A stretch of 64,000 nt of DNA, from positions 1-64,000 of the forward strand of contig LNDV01000039.1 of assembly GCA_001464765.1 (NCBI GenBank), given 5' to 3'. Within the stretch, counting starts at the first letter, position 1; every line of letters begins with the position of its first letter. The stretch comes from Betaproteobacteria bacterium Ga0077526 (lineage in GTDB: Bacteria; Pseudomonadota; Gammaproteobacteria; Burkholderiales; Ga0077523). The notes below the pieces were generated by a model. The model searched no databases and was not told where the DNA came from. It saw only the letters and a program-made list of their open reading frames with translations. The position numbers were made by a program, and so were the translations under genes. This document shows, piece by piece, positions 34,661 to 43,521 of the stretch.

Positions 34661-36361
34661 GTGATCGTCCAACGCCCCTTTGCTTCTGAAGTTGCCGCGC
34701 GCCTCGATGCGTCGGGGCGGCATCCCGTGCTGTCCCGGGTGTGGGCGGCGCGCGGCGTACGGAACCCGTCCGACATGGAGACCGGGTTCGAACACCTGCT
34801 TCCCTTCACGGCGCTCGCGGGCGCCGAGGCCATGGCAGAGGTTCTGGCCGATGCCATCGCCGCAGGACGCCGCCTGCTCATCGTCGGGGACTACGACGCG
34901 GACGGCGCGACGGCCGCCGCCCTGGGGCTGCTGGTACTCCGGCGGTTGGGTGCCGACGTGGAGAGCCTGGTCCCCAACCGGTTCGAGTACGGCTACGGTC
35001 TCACGCCCGAGATCGTCCAGCTGGCGGCCGGCCGGAAGCCCGATGTCATCATCACCGTCGACAACGGTATCGGCAGTCTTTCCGGCGTGGAGGAGGCCGC
35101 ACGTCTCGGCATCGAGGTTCTGGTGACGGACCATCACCTCCCCGGCACGGAACTGCCGGCTGCGAGGGTCATCGTGAACCCCAACCAGCCGGGCTGCGGG
35201 TTCCCGAGCAAGAACCTGGCGGGTGTCGGTGTCATGTTCTATGTGCTCATGGCTCTGCGGGCTGAAATGCGACGTCGGGGCCAGTTCGCTACGAAACCCG
35301 AACCGAACCTGGCCGACTTCCTGGATATCGTGGCACTTGGCACGGTCGCCGACGTGGTGCCTCTCGACCGCAACAACCGGATCCTCGTGCACCAAGGCCT
35401 TGCCCGGATGCGGGCAGGGCGCACGCGCCCGGGCATCGCCGCCATCGCCGCAGCCGGCGGACGGTCGCTCTCCCGGGTCACCGCCCAGGATCTCGGCTTT
35501 GTGGTCGGCCCCCGCCTCAACGCTGCCGGACGACTGGAAGACATGGCGCAGGGCATCGAGTGCCTCGTCACCGACAGCGTCGGGCGGGCGCGCGAACTCG
35601 CCCAGCGTCTCGACACGCTCAACCGGGAACGCCGCGAGATCGAGTCCGGCATGCAGGCTCAGGCGCTGGCCGCGATGGAGCGCATCGAGGCCGGGCAATC
35701 CTGTTCGCTCGTCCTCCATGACCCGGAGTGGCATCAGGGCATCGTGGGACTGCTCGCCTCCCGACTGCGGGAGAAGTTCCACCGCCCCACGTTCTGCTTC
35801 GCGCCGGGCGGCGACGGCGAACTGAAGGGGTCCGGGCGATCGATTCCGAACCTGCACCTGCGCGATGCGTTGGATCGCGTGGATCGCCGCCATCCCGGCC
35901 TGATGTTGCGCTTCGGCGGGCACGCGGCCGCGGCGGGCCTGAGCCTCCGGCCCGAACGGCTCGACGACTTCCGGGACTCGCTCGAGGCCGTCGCGCGCGA
36001 ACTGCTGTCGCCCGCCGATCTGGAGGAAGTCATCGAGACCGACGGTGCCCTCGCCCCCGACGACTACACCCTGGCGCTGGCGAAGACCCTCCGTGAGCAG
36101 GTATGGGGACAGGGCTTCGCGGCCCCGGCCTTCGACGGGGAGTTCCAGGTCCGGTCGCAGCGGGTGGTGGGCGGCCAGCATCTCCGGCTGGAGTTGCGGC
36201 CGGACGCACCGTCGGACCGGTCGCCGCCGCTCGCGGCAATGCTTTTCCGCCACCCTGACGCCCTGCCAGCGCGCATCCGGGCCGTGTTCCGGCTCGACGT
36301 CAACGAGTGGAACGACACGCAGTCCCTGCAACTGGTCATCGACCACTGGGTGCCCGCATGA
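34661..36361 (+). CDS. recJ: Single-stranded-DNA exonuclease RecJ
   Basis: The 566-residue DHH-family 5'-3' exonuclease used in recombination and mismatch repair has family-typical length. Motif I is GDYDADGAT (Asp77/79/81), the DHH motif is Asp157-His158-His159, and the DHHA1 domain shows RFGGHAAAAGLSL. The start is GTG 34661, with no clear ribosome site. The stop overlaps the next gene as ATGA. Confidence 0.96.
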   Translation: MIVQRPFASEVAARLDASGRHPVLSRVWAARGVRNPSDMETGFEHLLPFTALAGAEAMAEVLADAIAAGRRLLIVGDYDADGATAAALGLLVLRRLGADVESLVPNRFEYGYGLTPEIVQLAAGRKPDVIITVDNGIGSLSGVEEAARLGIEVLVTDHHLPGTELPAARVIVNPNQPGCGFPSKNLAGVGVMFYVLMALRAEMRRRGQFATKPEPNLADFLDIVALGTVADVVPLDRNNRILVHQGLARMRAGRTRPGIAAIAAAGGRSLSRVTAQDLGFVVGPRLNAAGRLEDMAQGIECLVTDSVGRARELAQRLDTLNRERREIESGMQAQALAAMERIEAGQSCSLVLHDPEWHQGIVGLLASRLREKFHRPTFCFAPGGDGELKGSGRSIPNLHLRDALDRVDRRHPGLMLRFGGHAAAAGLSLRPERLDDFRDSLEAVARELLSPADLEEVIETDGALAPDDYTLALAKTLREQVWGQGFAAPAFDGEFQVRSQRVVGGQHLRLELRPDAPSDRSPPLAAMLFRHPDALPARIRAVFRLDVNEWNDTQSLQLVIDHWVPA

Positions 36362-37611
36362 TCCCGGCAGAACTCGGTCCGCTGAATGCCTTCATCACGA
36401 GCCTCGCGATCGGTCTGCTGATGGGCGCGGAGCGCGAACGCCGCGCCAGCGCCAAGGCCGGCATCCGGACCTTCGCGCTCATTGCGCTCCTCGGGTCCAG
36501 CCTGTCGATGCTGGCCGCGCCGCTTGGGCTGCCGTGGCTTCCCGCCGTGGGGCTGTTCCTCATCGGTCTAACAATGATCGGCGTCTACGTCAGCGCGCCG
36601 GTCCCCGACGACCCGGGCACCACGACGATCGTGGCCACGCTGCTCTGCTACGCGCTGTCCCTGCTCGTATGGCACGGCCACGCGCAGGAGGCCGTGATGA
36701 TTGCCATCGGCTCGACCACCCTGCTCTACTTCAAGGCGGAACTCCGCGGCGCAACTCTCCAGCTCGACCGCAGCGAGGCGCTGTCCATCCTGCAGTTCGC
36801 GGTGTTCTCCTTCATCGTGCTGCCGCTGCTGCCCGATCGGGCCTTCGGCCCGTATGACGCGCTGAACCCGCGGCAGATCTGGTGGATGGTGGTGCTCGTG
36901 TCGGGCGTGAGCCTCGCGGGCTATCTCGCTCTGCGCATCGTCGGCCAGAAGCACGGCACCTGGCTGCTCGGCCTGTTCGGCGGTCTCGTGTCCAGCACGG
37001 CCACCACGCTCGTGTACGCCCGCCACGCACGGACGGCGGAGGACGCGTTGCGGCTGTCCGCGCCAGTCATCCTCATCGCCAACGTGGTGGTGCTCTTTCG
37101 GATCGGCGTCGTGGTGGCCATCGTAGCGCCATCGCTGCTCCCGGCGCTGGGGCCCAGTCTGGGCGCCGGCCTGCTGCTGGGCGCTGCGGGTGCGGGGCTC
37201 CTGTGGCGCCGTCTGAGCCACGACTCGCCGCCGCCCCTGCCGGAGGTGGGCAACCCGGCCGCGGTCCGCACCTCCCTGTTATTCGGCGGCCTGTACGCGG
37301 CCGTCCTGCTGATTGCCGCCTGGGCCCGCGACACCACGGGCTCGGCCGGCCTTTATGGCGTGGCGGTCATTTCCGGTCTGTCGGACGTCGACGCCATCAC
37401 GCTGTCGGCGCTGCGCCTCAATGCCATCGGGCAGATCACGCCGGACGTCGCCCGGACCACCGTCGTGCTGGCGCTCGTGGCGAACAACGTCTTCAAGCTG
37501 CTGCTCACCTTCTTCACCGGCGGCGCTGCGCTCGGCAAACGCTGCGCGGGGCCGATGGGGGGCGTCGTGGCGGGCCTTCTGGTCGGACTTTTGGTGCCAG
37601 CGGGACCCTGA
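36358..37611 (+). CDS. MgtC/DUF4010-type integral membrane protein
   Basis: The 417-residue protein starts at ATG 36358, overlapping the recJ stop. It has about eleven membrane helices. The N-terminal part carries the MgtC/SapB-like IGLLMGAERERR and AGIRTFALIALLGSS, and the C-terminal part is of DUF4010 type (GLSDVDAITLSALR). No transport substrate can be assigned. It is an insertion into the otherwise conserved recJ-prfB-lysS order. Its tight coupling to recJ suggests co-expression without implying a shared function. Confidence 0.85.
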   Translation: MIPAELGPLNAFITSLAIGLLMGAERERRASAKAGIRTFALIALLGSSLSMLAAPLGLPWLPAVGLFLIGLTMIGVYVSAPVPDDPGTTTIVATLLCYALSLLVWHGHAQEAVMIAIGSTTLLYFKAELRGATLQLDRSEALSILQFAVFSFIVLPLLPDRAFGPYDALNPRQIWWMVVLVSGVSLAGYLALRIVGQKHGTWLLGLFGGLVSSTATTLVYARHARTAEDALRLSAPVILIANVVVLFRIGVVVAIVAPSLLPALGPSLGAGLLLGAAGAGLLWRRLSHDSPPPLPEVGNPAAVRTSLLFGGLYAAVLLIAAWARDTTGSAGLYGVAVISGLSDVDAITLSALRLNAIGQITPDVARTTVVLALVANNVFKLLLTFFTGGAALGKRCAGPMGGVVAGLLVGLLVPAGP

Positions 37612-37657
37612 GCGGCTACACTTCCGGGTTTGCTACGTCACAGGACCCCGCGCCTCC

Positions 37658-38762
37658 ATGGAAGCCGAACGTCTGAACGCCATCTCGCAGCACATCGAGG
37701 ACCTGGGCCGCCGCGCCCAAGAACTCCGGAGGTATCTTTGACTTCGATGCGAAGAAGGCCCGCCTGATCGAGGTCGCACGCCTCACCGAAGACCCCACCG
37801 TCTGGAACGACCAGAAGCGCGCTCAGGACCTCGGGCGCGAACGCAAGTCCCTGGAGGACGTCGTGCTGGTGCTCGAATCCGTGGATTCGTCCCTGTCCGA
37901 CAACCGCGAGCTGTTCGACCTCGCCCGCGGTGACAACGACGACGCCACCCTTGAAGCGGTGGAAACCGATGTGCAGGGCGTCGAGAAGCATGTCGCGGCG
38001 ATGGAGTTTCGCCGGATGTTCTCGAACCCGATGGACCCGAACAACTGCTTCCTGGACATCCAGGCCGGCCAGGGCGGCACGGAAGCGCAGGACTGGGTCT
38101 CTATGCTGCTGCGCATGTACCTCAAGTTCTGCGAGCGGCGCGGCTTCCAGGTCGAGGTGCTGGAGCAGTCCGACGGCGACGTCGCGGGCCTCAAGAGCGC
38201 GTCCATCAAGGTAAGCGGCGAGTACGCCTTCGGCACCCTGCGCACCGAGACAGGCGTTCACCGCCTCGTGCGCAAGTCACCGTTCGACTCCAACGCGCGG
38301 CGCCACACCTCCTTCGCGAGCGTGTTCGTCTATCCCGAGATCGACGATTCCATCGAGGTGGAGATCAACCCCGCCGATCTGCGCGTCGACACATTCCGGG
38401 CGAGCGGCGCGGGCGGACAGCACATCAACAAGACCGACTCCGCCATCCGCATCACGCACATTCCCACCGGAATCGTCGTGCAGTGCCAGAACGACCGGTC
38501 GCAGCACCGCAACCGTGCCGAGGCGATGGCCATGCTGAAGGCGCGTCTCTACGAACTCGAGATCCGCAAGCGCAACGAGGAAAAGCAGGCCCTGGAGGAT
38601 TCCAAGACCGACATCGGCTGGGGTCACCAGATCCGCTCGTACGTGCTGGACCAGTCGCGCATCAAGGATCTGCGCACCAACGTGGAAGTGGGGAACACCC
38701 AGGCCGTCCTCGACGGCGACCTGGACGACTTCATCGCCGCCAGTCTCAAGCAGGGAGTGTGA
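37658..38762 (+). CDS. prfB: Peptide chain release factor 2 (programmed +1 frameshift)
   Basis: RF2 ends translation at UGA and UAA. Translation starts at ATG 37658 and reads 27 codons to an in-frame TGA at 37739-37741. The context is GGAGG-TAT-CTT-TGA-C, the classic RF2 autoregulatory frameshift site with an internal ribosome-binding-like sequence. Skipping T37739 continues at GAC 37740 to the stop at 38760-38762, for 367 residues in total. The SPF anticodon-like tripeptide (RKSPFDSN) and GGQ at 252-254 are present. When RF2 is scarce the ribosome pauses at UGA and shifts, which makes more RF2. lysS starts 2 bases after the stop. Confidence 0.97.
37726..37742 (+). promoter_or_regulatory. RF2 programmed frameshift signal
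   Basis: CCGGAGGTATCTTTGAC contains a Shine-Dalgarno-like GGAGG, the slippery CTT and the in-frame TGA followed by C, matching the known prfB recoding site. Confidence 0.95.
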
Positions 38763-38763
38763 A

Positions 38764-40269
38764 ATGACCGAAGAGCGCCAGACGGCGACCGCCGACGACA
38801 ACCAGATATTCGCCGAGCGTCGGGCGAAGCTCGCGGAACTGCGCAAGGGCGGGTCCGCGTTTCCGAACGATTTCCGCCGCGAGCATCTCGCGGCGGATCT
38901 GCAGGCCGCGCACGGTGCGCAATCCAACGAGGAACTCGAAGCCGCGCCCGTCGCGGCGTGCATCGCAGGCCGCATGCTGCTGAAGCGCGTGATGGGCAAG
39001 GCGAGCTTCGCCACCATCCAGGACATGTCGGGTCGCATGCAACTCTACGTGACCAACGACGGCGTCGGCCCCGAACTCCACGACCGCTTCAAGCACTGGG
39101 ACCTGGGCGACATCCTCGGCGTGAAGGGCACGCTCTTCCGCACCCGCACCGGGGAACTCACCGTCAAGGTGACCGAACTGCGCCTGCTTACCAAGTCATT
39201 GCGCCCGCTGCCCGAAAAGTTCCACGGCCTCACGGACCAGGAGCAAAAGTACCGCCAGCGCTACGTGGACCTCATCGTCACCGAGGAAGCCCGCCGCACC
39301 TTCACTGTCCGCTCGAAGGTGATCCAGGCGATCCGCCGCTTCTTCGTGGATCGCGGCTACCTCGAAGTCGAGACACCGATGATGCACCCCATCCCCGGCG
39401 GTGCGTCGGCAAGGCCGTTCGCGACACACCACAACGCGCTCGACATGCCGCTGTTCCTGCGCATCGCCCCGGAGCTGTATCTCAAGCGGCTGGTGGTGGG
39501 CGGCTTCGAGAAGGTGTTCGAGATCAACCGCAACTTCCGCAACGAAGGCATCTCGACCCGGCACAACCCCGAGTTCACGATGCTGGAGTTCTACGAGGCC
39601 TACCAGGACTACCGCCACCTGATGGACTTCACGGAGGCGATGTTCCGGGAAGTGGCAACGGCCGTGCTCGGCACGACCAAGGTACCGTACCAGGGCGAGA
39701 TCATCGACCTGGGCCAGCCCTACGCGCGGCTCACCGTGGTGCAGGCCGTCCGCCACTACCACTCCGAGATCACCGAGGCGCAGCTCAACGACCGCGCCTG
39801 GCTAGTCGCACAGCTCGAAAAGATGGGCGCGAAGTACAAGCCCGCAGACGGACTGGGCGGCCTGCAGCTCACCTACTTCGAGGAGACGACGGAGTCCCTC
39901 CTCGTCCAGCCGACGTTCATCATCGACTACCCGGCCGAAGTGTCGCCGCTCGCGCGCCGCAACGACGCCCAGCCTGAAATCACGGACCGCTTCGAACTGT
40001 TCATCACGGGCCGTGAGATCGCCAACGGCTTCTCGGAGCTGAACGACCCCGAGGATCAGGCGGAGCGCTTCCAGGAACAGGTACGCCAGAAGGACGCCGG
40101 CGACCACGAGGCCATGCACTACGACGCGGATTACATCCGCGCCCTGGAGTACGGCCTGCCCCCGACAGCCGGCGAAGGCATCGGCATCGACCGCCTCGTG
40201 ATGCTGTTGACCGACAGCCCCAGCATCCGCGACGTGATCCTCTTTCCGCACATGCGGCCGGAGGATTGA
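38764..40269 (+). CDS. lysS: Lysyl-tRNA synthetase, class II
   Basis: The 501-residue enzyme charges tRNA-Lys. It has an N-terminal OB-fold anticodon domain (about 60-175) and class II motifs: motif 2 FRNEGISTRHNPEFTMLE and motif 3 GEGIGIDRLVMLL. GGGAG lies eight bases before ATG 38764. The last 16 codons and the following bases are duplicated twice downstream in the repeat array. Confidence 0.97.
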   Translation: MTEERQTATADDNQIFAERRAKLAELRKGGSAFPNDFRREHLAADLQAAHGAQSNEELEAAPVAACIAGRMLLKRVMGKASFATIQDMSGRMQLYVTNDGVGPELHDRFKHWDLGDILGVKGTLFRTRTGELTVKVTELRLLTKSLRPLPEKFHGLTDQEQKYRQRYVDLIVTEEARRTFTVRSKVIQAIRRFFVDRGYLEVETPMMHPIPGGASARPFATHHNALDMPLFLRIAPELYLKRLVVGGFEKVFEINRNFRNEGISTRHNPEFTMLEFYEAYQDYRHLMDFTEAMFREVATAVLGTTKVPYQGEIIDLGQPYARLTVVQAVRHYHSEITEAQLNDRAWLVAQLEKMGAKYKPADGLGGLQLTYFEETTESLLVQPTFIIDYPAEVSPLARRNDAQPEITDRFELFITGREIANGFSELNDPEDQAERFQEQVRQKDAGDHEAMHYDADYIRALEYGLPPTAGEGIGIDRLVMLLTDSPSIRDVILFPHMRPED

Positions 40270-40290
40270 GGCGCGCCCTCTGGGGCACGC

Positions 40291-40338
40291 GTGAAGACGT
40301 GAAGGGGTGAAGTCGTGAAGTCGTGAAGGCGTGAACGC
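40291..40338. repeat. Octamer tandem repeat GTGAAGNN, six units
   Basis: Six head-to-tail octamers: GTGAAGAC, GTGAAGGG, GTGAAGTC (twice), GTGAAGGC and GTGAACGC. They lie 21 bp after lysS. The reverse complement of the same unit is repeated at 40822-40885, so the two blocks are inverted with respect to each other. Confidence 0.9.
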
Positions 40339-40356
40339 CATCTTCACCTCGGTCCC

Positions 40357-40454
40357 GTAGCCCGGACGAGCGCCAACGGCGCGACCCCGGGAACGGCGCC
40401 GACATCTGCACACCGCGTCCCGGAGTCGGGCCTTGCGGCCCTCGTCCGGGCTAC
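40357..40454. repeat. REP-like hairpin element, copy 1
   Basis: This 98 bp element is bounded by GTAGCCCGGACGAG and its inverted copy CTCGTCCGGGCTAC. An inner inverted pair (CGACCCCGGG / CCCGGAGTCG) would extend the stem, leaving a central loop. Extragenic palindromes beginning GTAGCCCGGA are common in proteobacteria. Confidence 0.88.
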
Positions 40455-40463
40455 GAGTGAAGT

Positions 40464-40520
40464 CCCACCGTCGGCGATGTGCTCCTGTTTCCGTACATGC
40501 GGCCGGAGGATTGAGGCGCT
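40464..40520 (+). repeat. Duplicated lysS 3' end, copy A
   Basis: These 57 bp match the end of lysS (40219-40275) at 49 positions and still encode a LysS-like tail, PTVGDVLLFPYMRPED, with the stop codon. No start or full gene is attached, so this is a gene fragment. Confidence 0.9.
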
Positions 40521-40527
40521 CCTCCGC

Positions 40528-40626
40528 GTAGCCCGGACGAGCGCCAACGGCGCGACTCCGGGAACGGCGCCAACATCTTCACACCGCGCCCCGGAGTCGG
40601 GGCCATCCGGCCCTCGTCCGGGCTAC
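40528..40626. repeat. REP-like hairpin element, copy 2
   Basis: 99 bp, 171 bp downstream of copy 1 and nearly identical to it, with the same GTAGCCCGGACGAG / CTCGTCCGGGCTAC ends and an inner CGACTCCGGG / CCCCGGAGTCG pair. Confidence 0.88.
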
Positions 40627-40635
40627 GAGTGAAGT

Positions 40636-40692
40636 CCCACCGTCGGCGATGTGGTCCTGTTTCCATACATGCGGCCGGAGGATCGAGGCGCG
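40636..40692 (+). repeat. Duplicated lysS 3' end, copy B
   Basis: 57 bp, 172 bp after copy A, encoding PTVGDVVLFPYMRPED followed by CGA where the lysS stop would be. It is closer to copy A than to lysS itself. Confidence 0.9.
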
Positions 40693-40699
40693 CCACCCC

Positions 40700-40797
40700 G
40701 TAGCCCGGACGAGCGCCAACGGCGCGACTCCGGGAACGGCGCCAACATCTGCACACCGCGCCCCGGAGTCGGGCCATCCGGCCCTCGTCCGGGCTAC
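40700..40797. repeat. REP-like hairpin element, copy 3
   Basis: 98 bp, third member of the tandem series, 172 bp after copy 2, with the same terminal inverted repeats. It is not followed by another lysS tail. Confidence 0.88.
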
Positions 40798-40821
40798 GAC
40801 GCCCCCTTCACGCATTCCCGC

Positions 40822-40885
40822 CTTCACACCTTCACACCTTCACACCTTCACACCTTCACACCTTCACGTCTTCACGTCTTCACGT
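40822..40885. repeat. Octamer tandem repeat CTTCACNN, eight units
   Basis: Five CTTCACAC units followed by three CTTCACGT units; a single CTTCACGC lies just before at 40806. This is the reverse complement of the GTGAAGNN block at 40291 and ends 68 bp before the MFS start codon. Confidence 0.92.
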
Positions 40886-40953
40886 CTTTACCGCCCCCCA
40901 GATTTGCACCCACCCGCAATCCGCGCTACAACGCTCCCGGGAGGATTCACAAC

Positions 40954-42246
40954 ATGGAAGCTGCACAGCGCAAGGCGCTCACGGCCGCGGCAGTCGGCTC
41001 GGCGCTCGAGTGGTATGACTTCTTCATCTACGGCACGGCCGCCGCGCTCGTCTTCGGCGATCTGTTCTTTCCGAAGCTCGACGAAACGGTCGGCACGCTC
41101 GCGGCCTTTGCCACTTTCGGTGTCGGTTTCATCGCCCGGCCATTCGGCGGTCTGGTGTTCGGGCATCTGGGCGACAAGCTGGGCCGCAAGCCGGTGCTGG
41201 TCATCACGCTGCTCATGGTGGGTGGCGGCACGTTCCTCATCGGCCTGCTCCCCACGTACGAAAGCGTCGGGCTGCTCGCCCCCGCCCTGCTGGTGCTCCT
41301 GCGGCTCGTGCAGGGATTCGGCGCGGGTGCGGAATACGGCGGTGCCGTGATTCTCGCGGTGGAGTTTGCACCGCCCGGCAAGCGCGGCATTTTCGGCAGC
41401 TGGGCCCCGATCGGCGTCACGGTCGGCAACCTCCTCGCCGCCGGCGTGTTCTGGATGGTGTCGCAATTGCCGAAAGAGGAGATGCTCGCGTGGGGCTGGC
41501 GCATCCCCTTCCTCCTCAGCATCGTGCTGGTGATCGTCGGCTTCTACATCCGCGCCAAGGTGACGGAGACCCCAGTCTTCCAGGAAGCCGTGAAGAAGCG
41601 CAAACCGGTCAAGGCGCCGATCTTCGAGGTGTTTCGCCGCCATCCGCGGGAGATGCTCGTGGTCATCGGCGCGCGGCTAGGCGAGAACGGCCTGGGCTAC
41701 CTGTTTCCGGTATTCGCGCTGAGCTATCTCACCAAGAATCTCGGGGTGGAAAAAGGCACGGCGCTGACCGCCATCATGAGCGGCCACGCGCTGTCGCTCA
41801 TCACCATTCCCCTGTTCTCGGCCCTCTCCGACCGCATCGGGCGACGGCCGGTGTACATGGGGGCCGCCATCTTCGCGGCGATCTGGGCGTTTCCGTTCTT
41901 TGCACTCATCAACACGAAGGATCCGACCCTCATCCTTGTTGCCATGGTGCCCGCGATCGCCATCGGCGTCGCCGGCATGTTCGGCCCGCAGGCGGCGTAC
42001 TTCGCGGAGCTTTTCGGCGCCAGACTCCGCTACAGCGGCTTTGCCATCGCACGCGAACTGGGCTCCATCCTCGCCGGCGGCATTGTGCCGTTCGTCTCGG
42101 CGTGGCTGGTTGCCAGCATGCACGGCGCACCGTGGGGCGTCGCGGCGTACATCGTGGTGATGTGCGTCATCACGATCATCGCGATCTACTTTGGCCCGGA
42201 GACGTACAAGGTGGATCTGGCGGCCGATCGGGACGGGGGCGATTGA
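40954..42246 (+). CDS. MFS transporter, metabolite:H+ symporter (MHS) family
   Basis: The 430-residue, twelve-helix transporter begins at ATG 40954 after GGGAGG. MHS-family signatures are AAAVGSALEWYDFFIYGTAA and FGHLGDKLGRKPVL, with RLVQGFGAGAEYGGA in helix 4. Relatives carry shikimate, alpha-ketoglutarate, proline/betaine or other acids with protons; the substrate here is not known. The open frame extends into the repeat array (40651), but that part is repeat-encoded and not used. Confidence 0.92.
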   Translation: MEAAQRKALTAAAVGSALEWYDFFIYGTAAALVFGDLFFPKLDETVGTLAAFATFGVGFIARPFGGLVFGHLGDKLGRKPVLVITLLMVGGGTFLIGLLPTYESVGLLAPALLVLLRLVQGFGAGAEYGGAVILAVEFAPPGKRGIFGSWAPIGVTVGNLLAAGVFWMVSQLPKEEMLAWGWRIPFLLSIVLVIVGFYIRAKVTETPVFQEAVKKRKPVKAPIFEVFRRHPREMLVVIGARLGENGLGYLFPVFALSYLTKNLGVEKGTALTAIMSGHALSLITIPLFSALSDRIGRRPVYMGAAIFAAIWAFPFFALINTKDPTLILVAMVPAIAIGVAGMFGPQAAYFAELFGARLRYSGFAIARELGSILAGGIVPFVSAWLVASMHGAPWGVAAYIVVMCVITIIAIYFGPETYKVDLAADRDGGD

Positions 42247-42282
42247 CCGGCCCGACGCGAATCGACAGTTTGCCGTAGCTCC

Positions 42283-42296
42283 TTGGTGATCACCAA
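42283..42296. promoter_or_regulatory. Perfect 14-bp palindrome upstream of a PEP-CTERM gene
   Basis: TTGGTGATCACCAA is a perfect inverted repeat 98 bp before ATG 42394 and 37 bp after the MFS stop. It could be an operator; no regulator is assigned. Confidence 0.4.
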
Positions 42297-42393
42297 TTCG
42301 GAGGATAGGCAGCCGGCACTGTGAGCCATAGACTGCGGTGGAGTCTCTGCGATCGAGCGGAGGTGCCGAGTCGACTTTCTCCCGGAGGTCCCG

Positions 42394-43521
42394 ATGTCGC
42401 GTCTGTCCTGCTGCGTCCCGTTTGCCGCCTCGCTGCTCATGGCAGCGACATCGTCGGAAGCCGTAGTGCTCGAGTTCCAGAGCGTCCGCCGTACCGTCAA
42501 TCCGCACGTGCCCGGGGCGGGGGTGGTCACGGAGACTTTTTCACAGACCGGCTTTCCCGGCATCCCGTCCTTGACGCAGAACTCCGTGTACAACGACGGG
42601 CGTTACCGTTCCACCGGCGAAACGTCCGGTGGCGTGACGGACAGCCTCAATGGCCGCTACGAGGTGGGATTCTTCCAGGGCCGCAGCGACGGGATCGGCC
42701 TTTTCGCCGGCTACTCGGGCACCTTCGCCACCGACGCGTGGACGGGCGGAACCGGCAACTACGCCGGCGCGTCGAGCATGAACGCGTTCGCGGGCTACTC
42801 CAAACCCGGCAGCGGCTTCTCCGAGAACAACACTTCGGACTTCGGCTATACCGTGGCGCCGCTCATCGGCACGCCAGCGTACGTGAAGGCCGACATCTCG
42901 CCTCCCGGACAGCCGGGGCCGGACGCCTCGGACTTCACGAACATCGCGCTCGGGTACCGGGATGTGAGCTTCTCGCTCCGCGATCAAACGTACACCTATG
43001 GCCTGGGCGGCACGATCACCGGACTGCCAGCCATCGGCTTCGGCGGATTCGACACGCAAACGCATGTCTTCGACGCCACTTCGGGCCCAGCGACGTTCGA
43101 ATGGACGGGCGCCGGAGGCAACCGGATGGGCGGGACGATTCACTTCCTCGACATGCCCTTCGGTACCGAGACTATCCCGGTACCGGATGACGGGAGCGGC
43201 AACGCTCGCGGGCTCTCGCACGGGTACTACCTCGTTACGGGCGGCCGTGTGGGCGACCTGCTCATCACAGGTGGAACGATCGCGTTCGCGCTCGCCAATA
43301 CCTATCCGGTAGGCGCCGCGAGCGGCTCCGGCACGATCGATCTCGACGCCTACGGCTGGGTCGAAACGCAGCCGGTTCCCGAGCCTTCCACGTGGGCGAT
43401 GCTGGTCACGGGCGCGCTCGTCGTCGGGGTCGGCGTACGCCGCGCGCGCTCCGCGACGCGACAGCGGGCAAACGCAGGGGTTCGGAGCGAGGCCTGCGAC
43501 GACATGTGGTCGGAATCGTGA
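42394..43521 (+). CDS. PEP-CTERM sorting domain protein with C-terminal extension
   Basis: The 375-residue exported protein has a signal peptide (CCVPFAASLLMAATSSEA) and a Gly/Ser/Thr-rich body. The PEP-CTERM signal is VPEPSTWAMLVTGALVVGVG followed by RRAR at about 328-352. In this family an exosortase cuts at the PEP signal and the protein goes to the envelope or matrix. Here 23 more residues follow the arginine cluster, including a Cys, which is unusual because the signal normally ends the protein. GGAGG lies six bases before the ATG. The stop overlaps the start of a small gene as GTGA. The function of the body is unknown. Confidence 0.85.
   Translation: MSRLSCCVPFAASLLMAATSSEAVVLEFQSVRRTVNPHVPGAGVVTETFSQTGFPGIPSLTQNSVYNDGRYRSTGETSGGVTDSLNGRYEVGFFQGRSDGIGLFAGYSGTFATDAWTGGTGNYAGASSMNAFAGYSKPGSGFSENNTSDFGYTVAPLIGTPAYVKADISPPGQPGPDASDFTNIALGYRDVSFSLRDQTYTYGLGGTITGLPAIGFGGFDTQTHVFDATSGPATFEWTGAGGNRMGGTIHFLDMPFGTETIPVPDDGSGNARGLSHGYYLVTGGRVGDLLITGGTIAFALANTYPVGAASGSGTIDLDAYGWVETQPVPEPSTWAMLVTGALVVGVGVRRARSATRQRANAGVRSEACDDMWSES

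Noticed and set aside
37658..37741. Pseudogene or sequencing error in prfB
   Set aside because: The interruption matches the programmed RF2 frameshift site exactly and the rest of the protein is intact.
40357..40797. CRISPR array
   Set aside because: The three repeats are 98-99 bp palindromic elements separated by similar, not unique, spacers, and no cas gene is present.
40344..40827. Several overlapping open frames of 67-135 codons in the repeat array
   Set aside because: They are made by repeats whose period (171-172 bp) nearly keeps frame. They have no ribosome sites and no family similarity.
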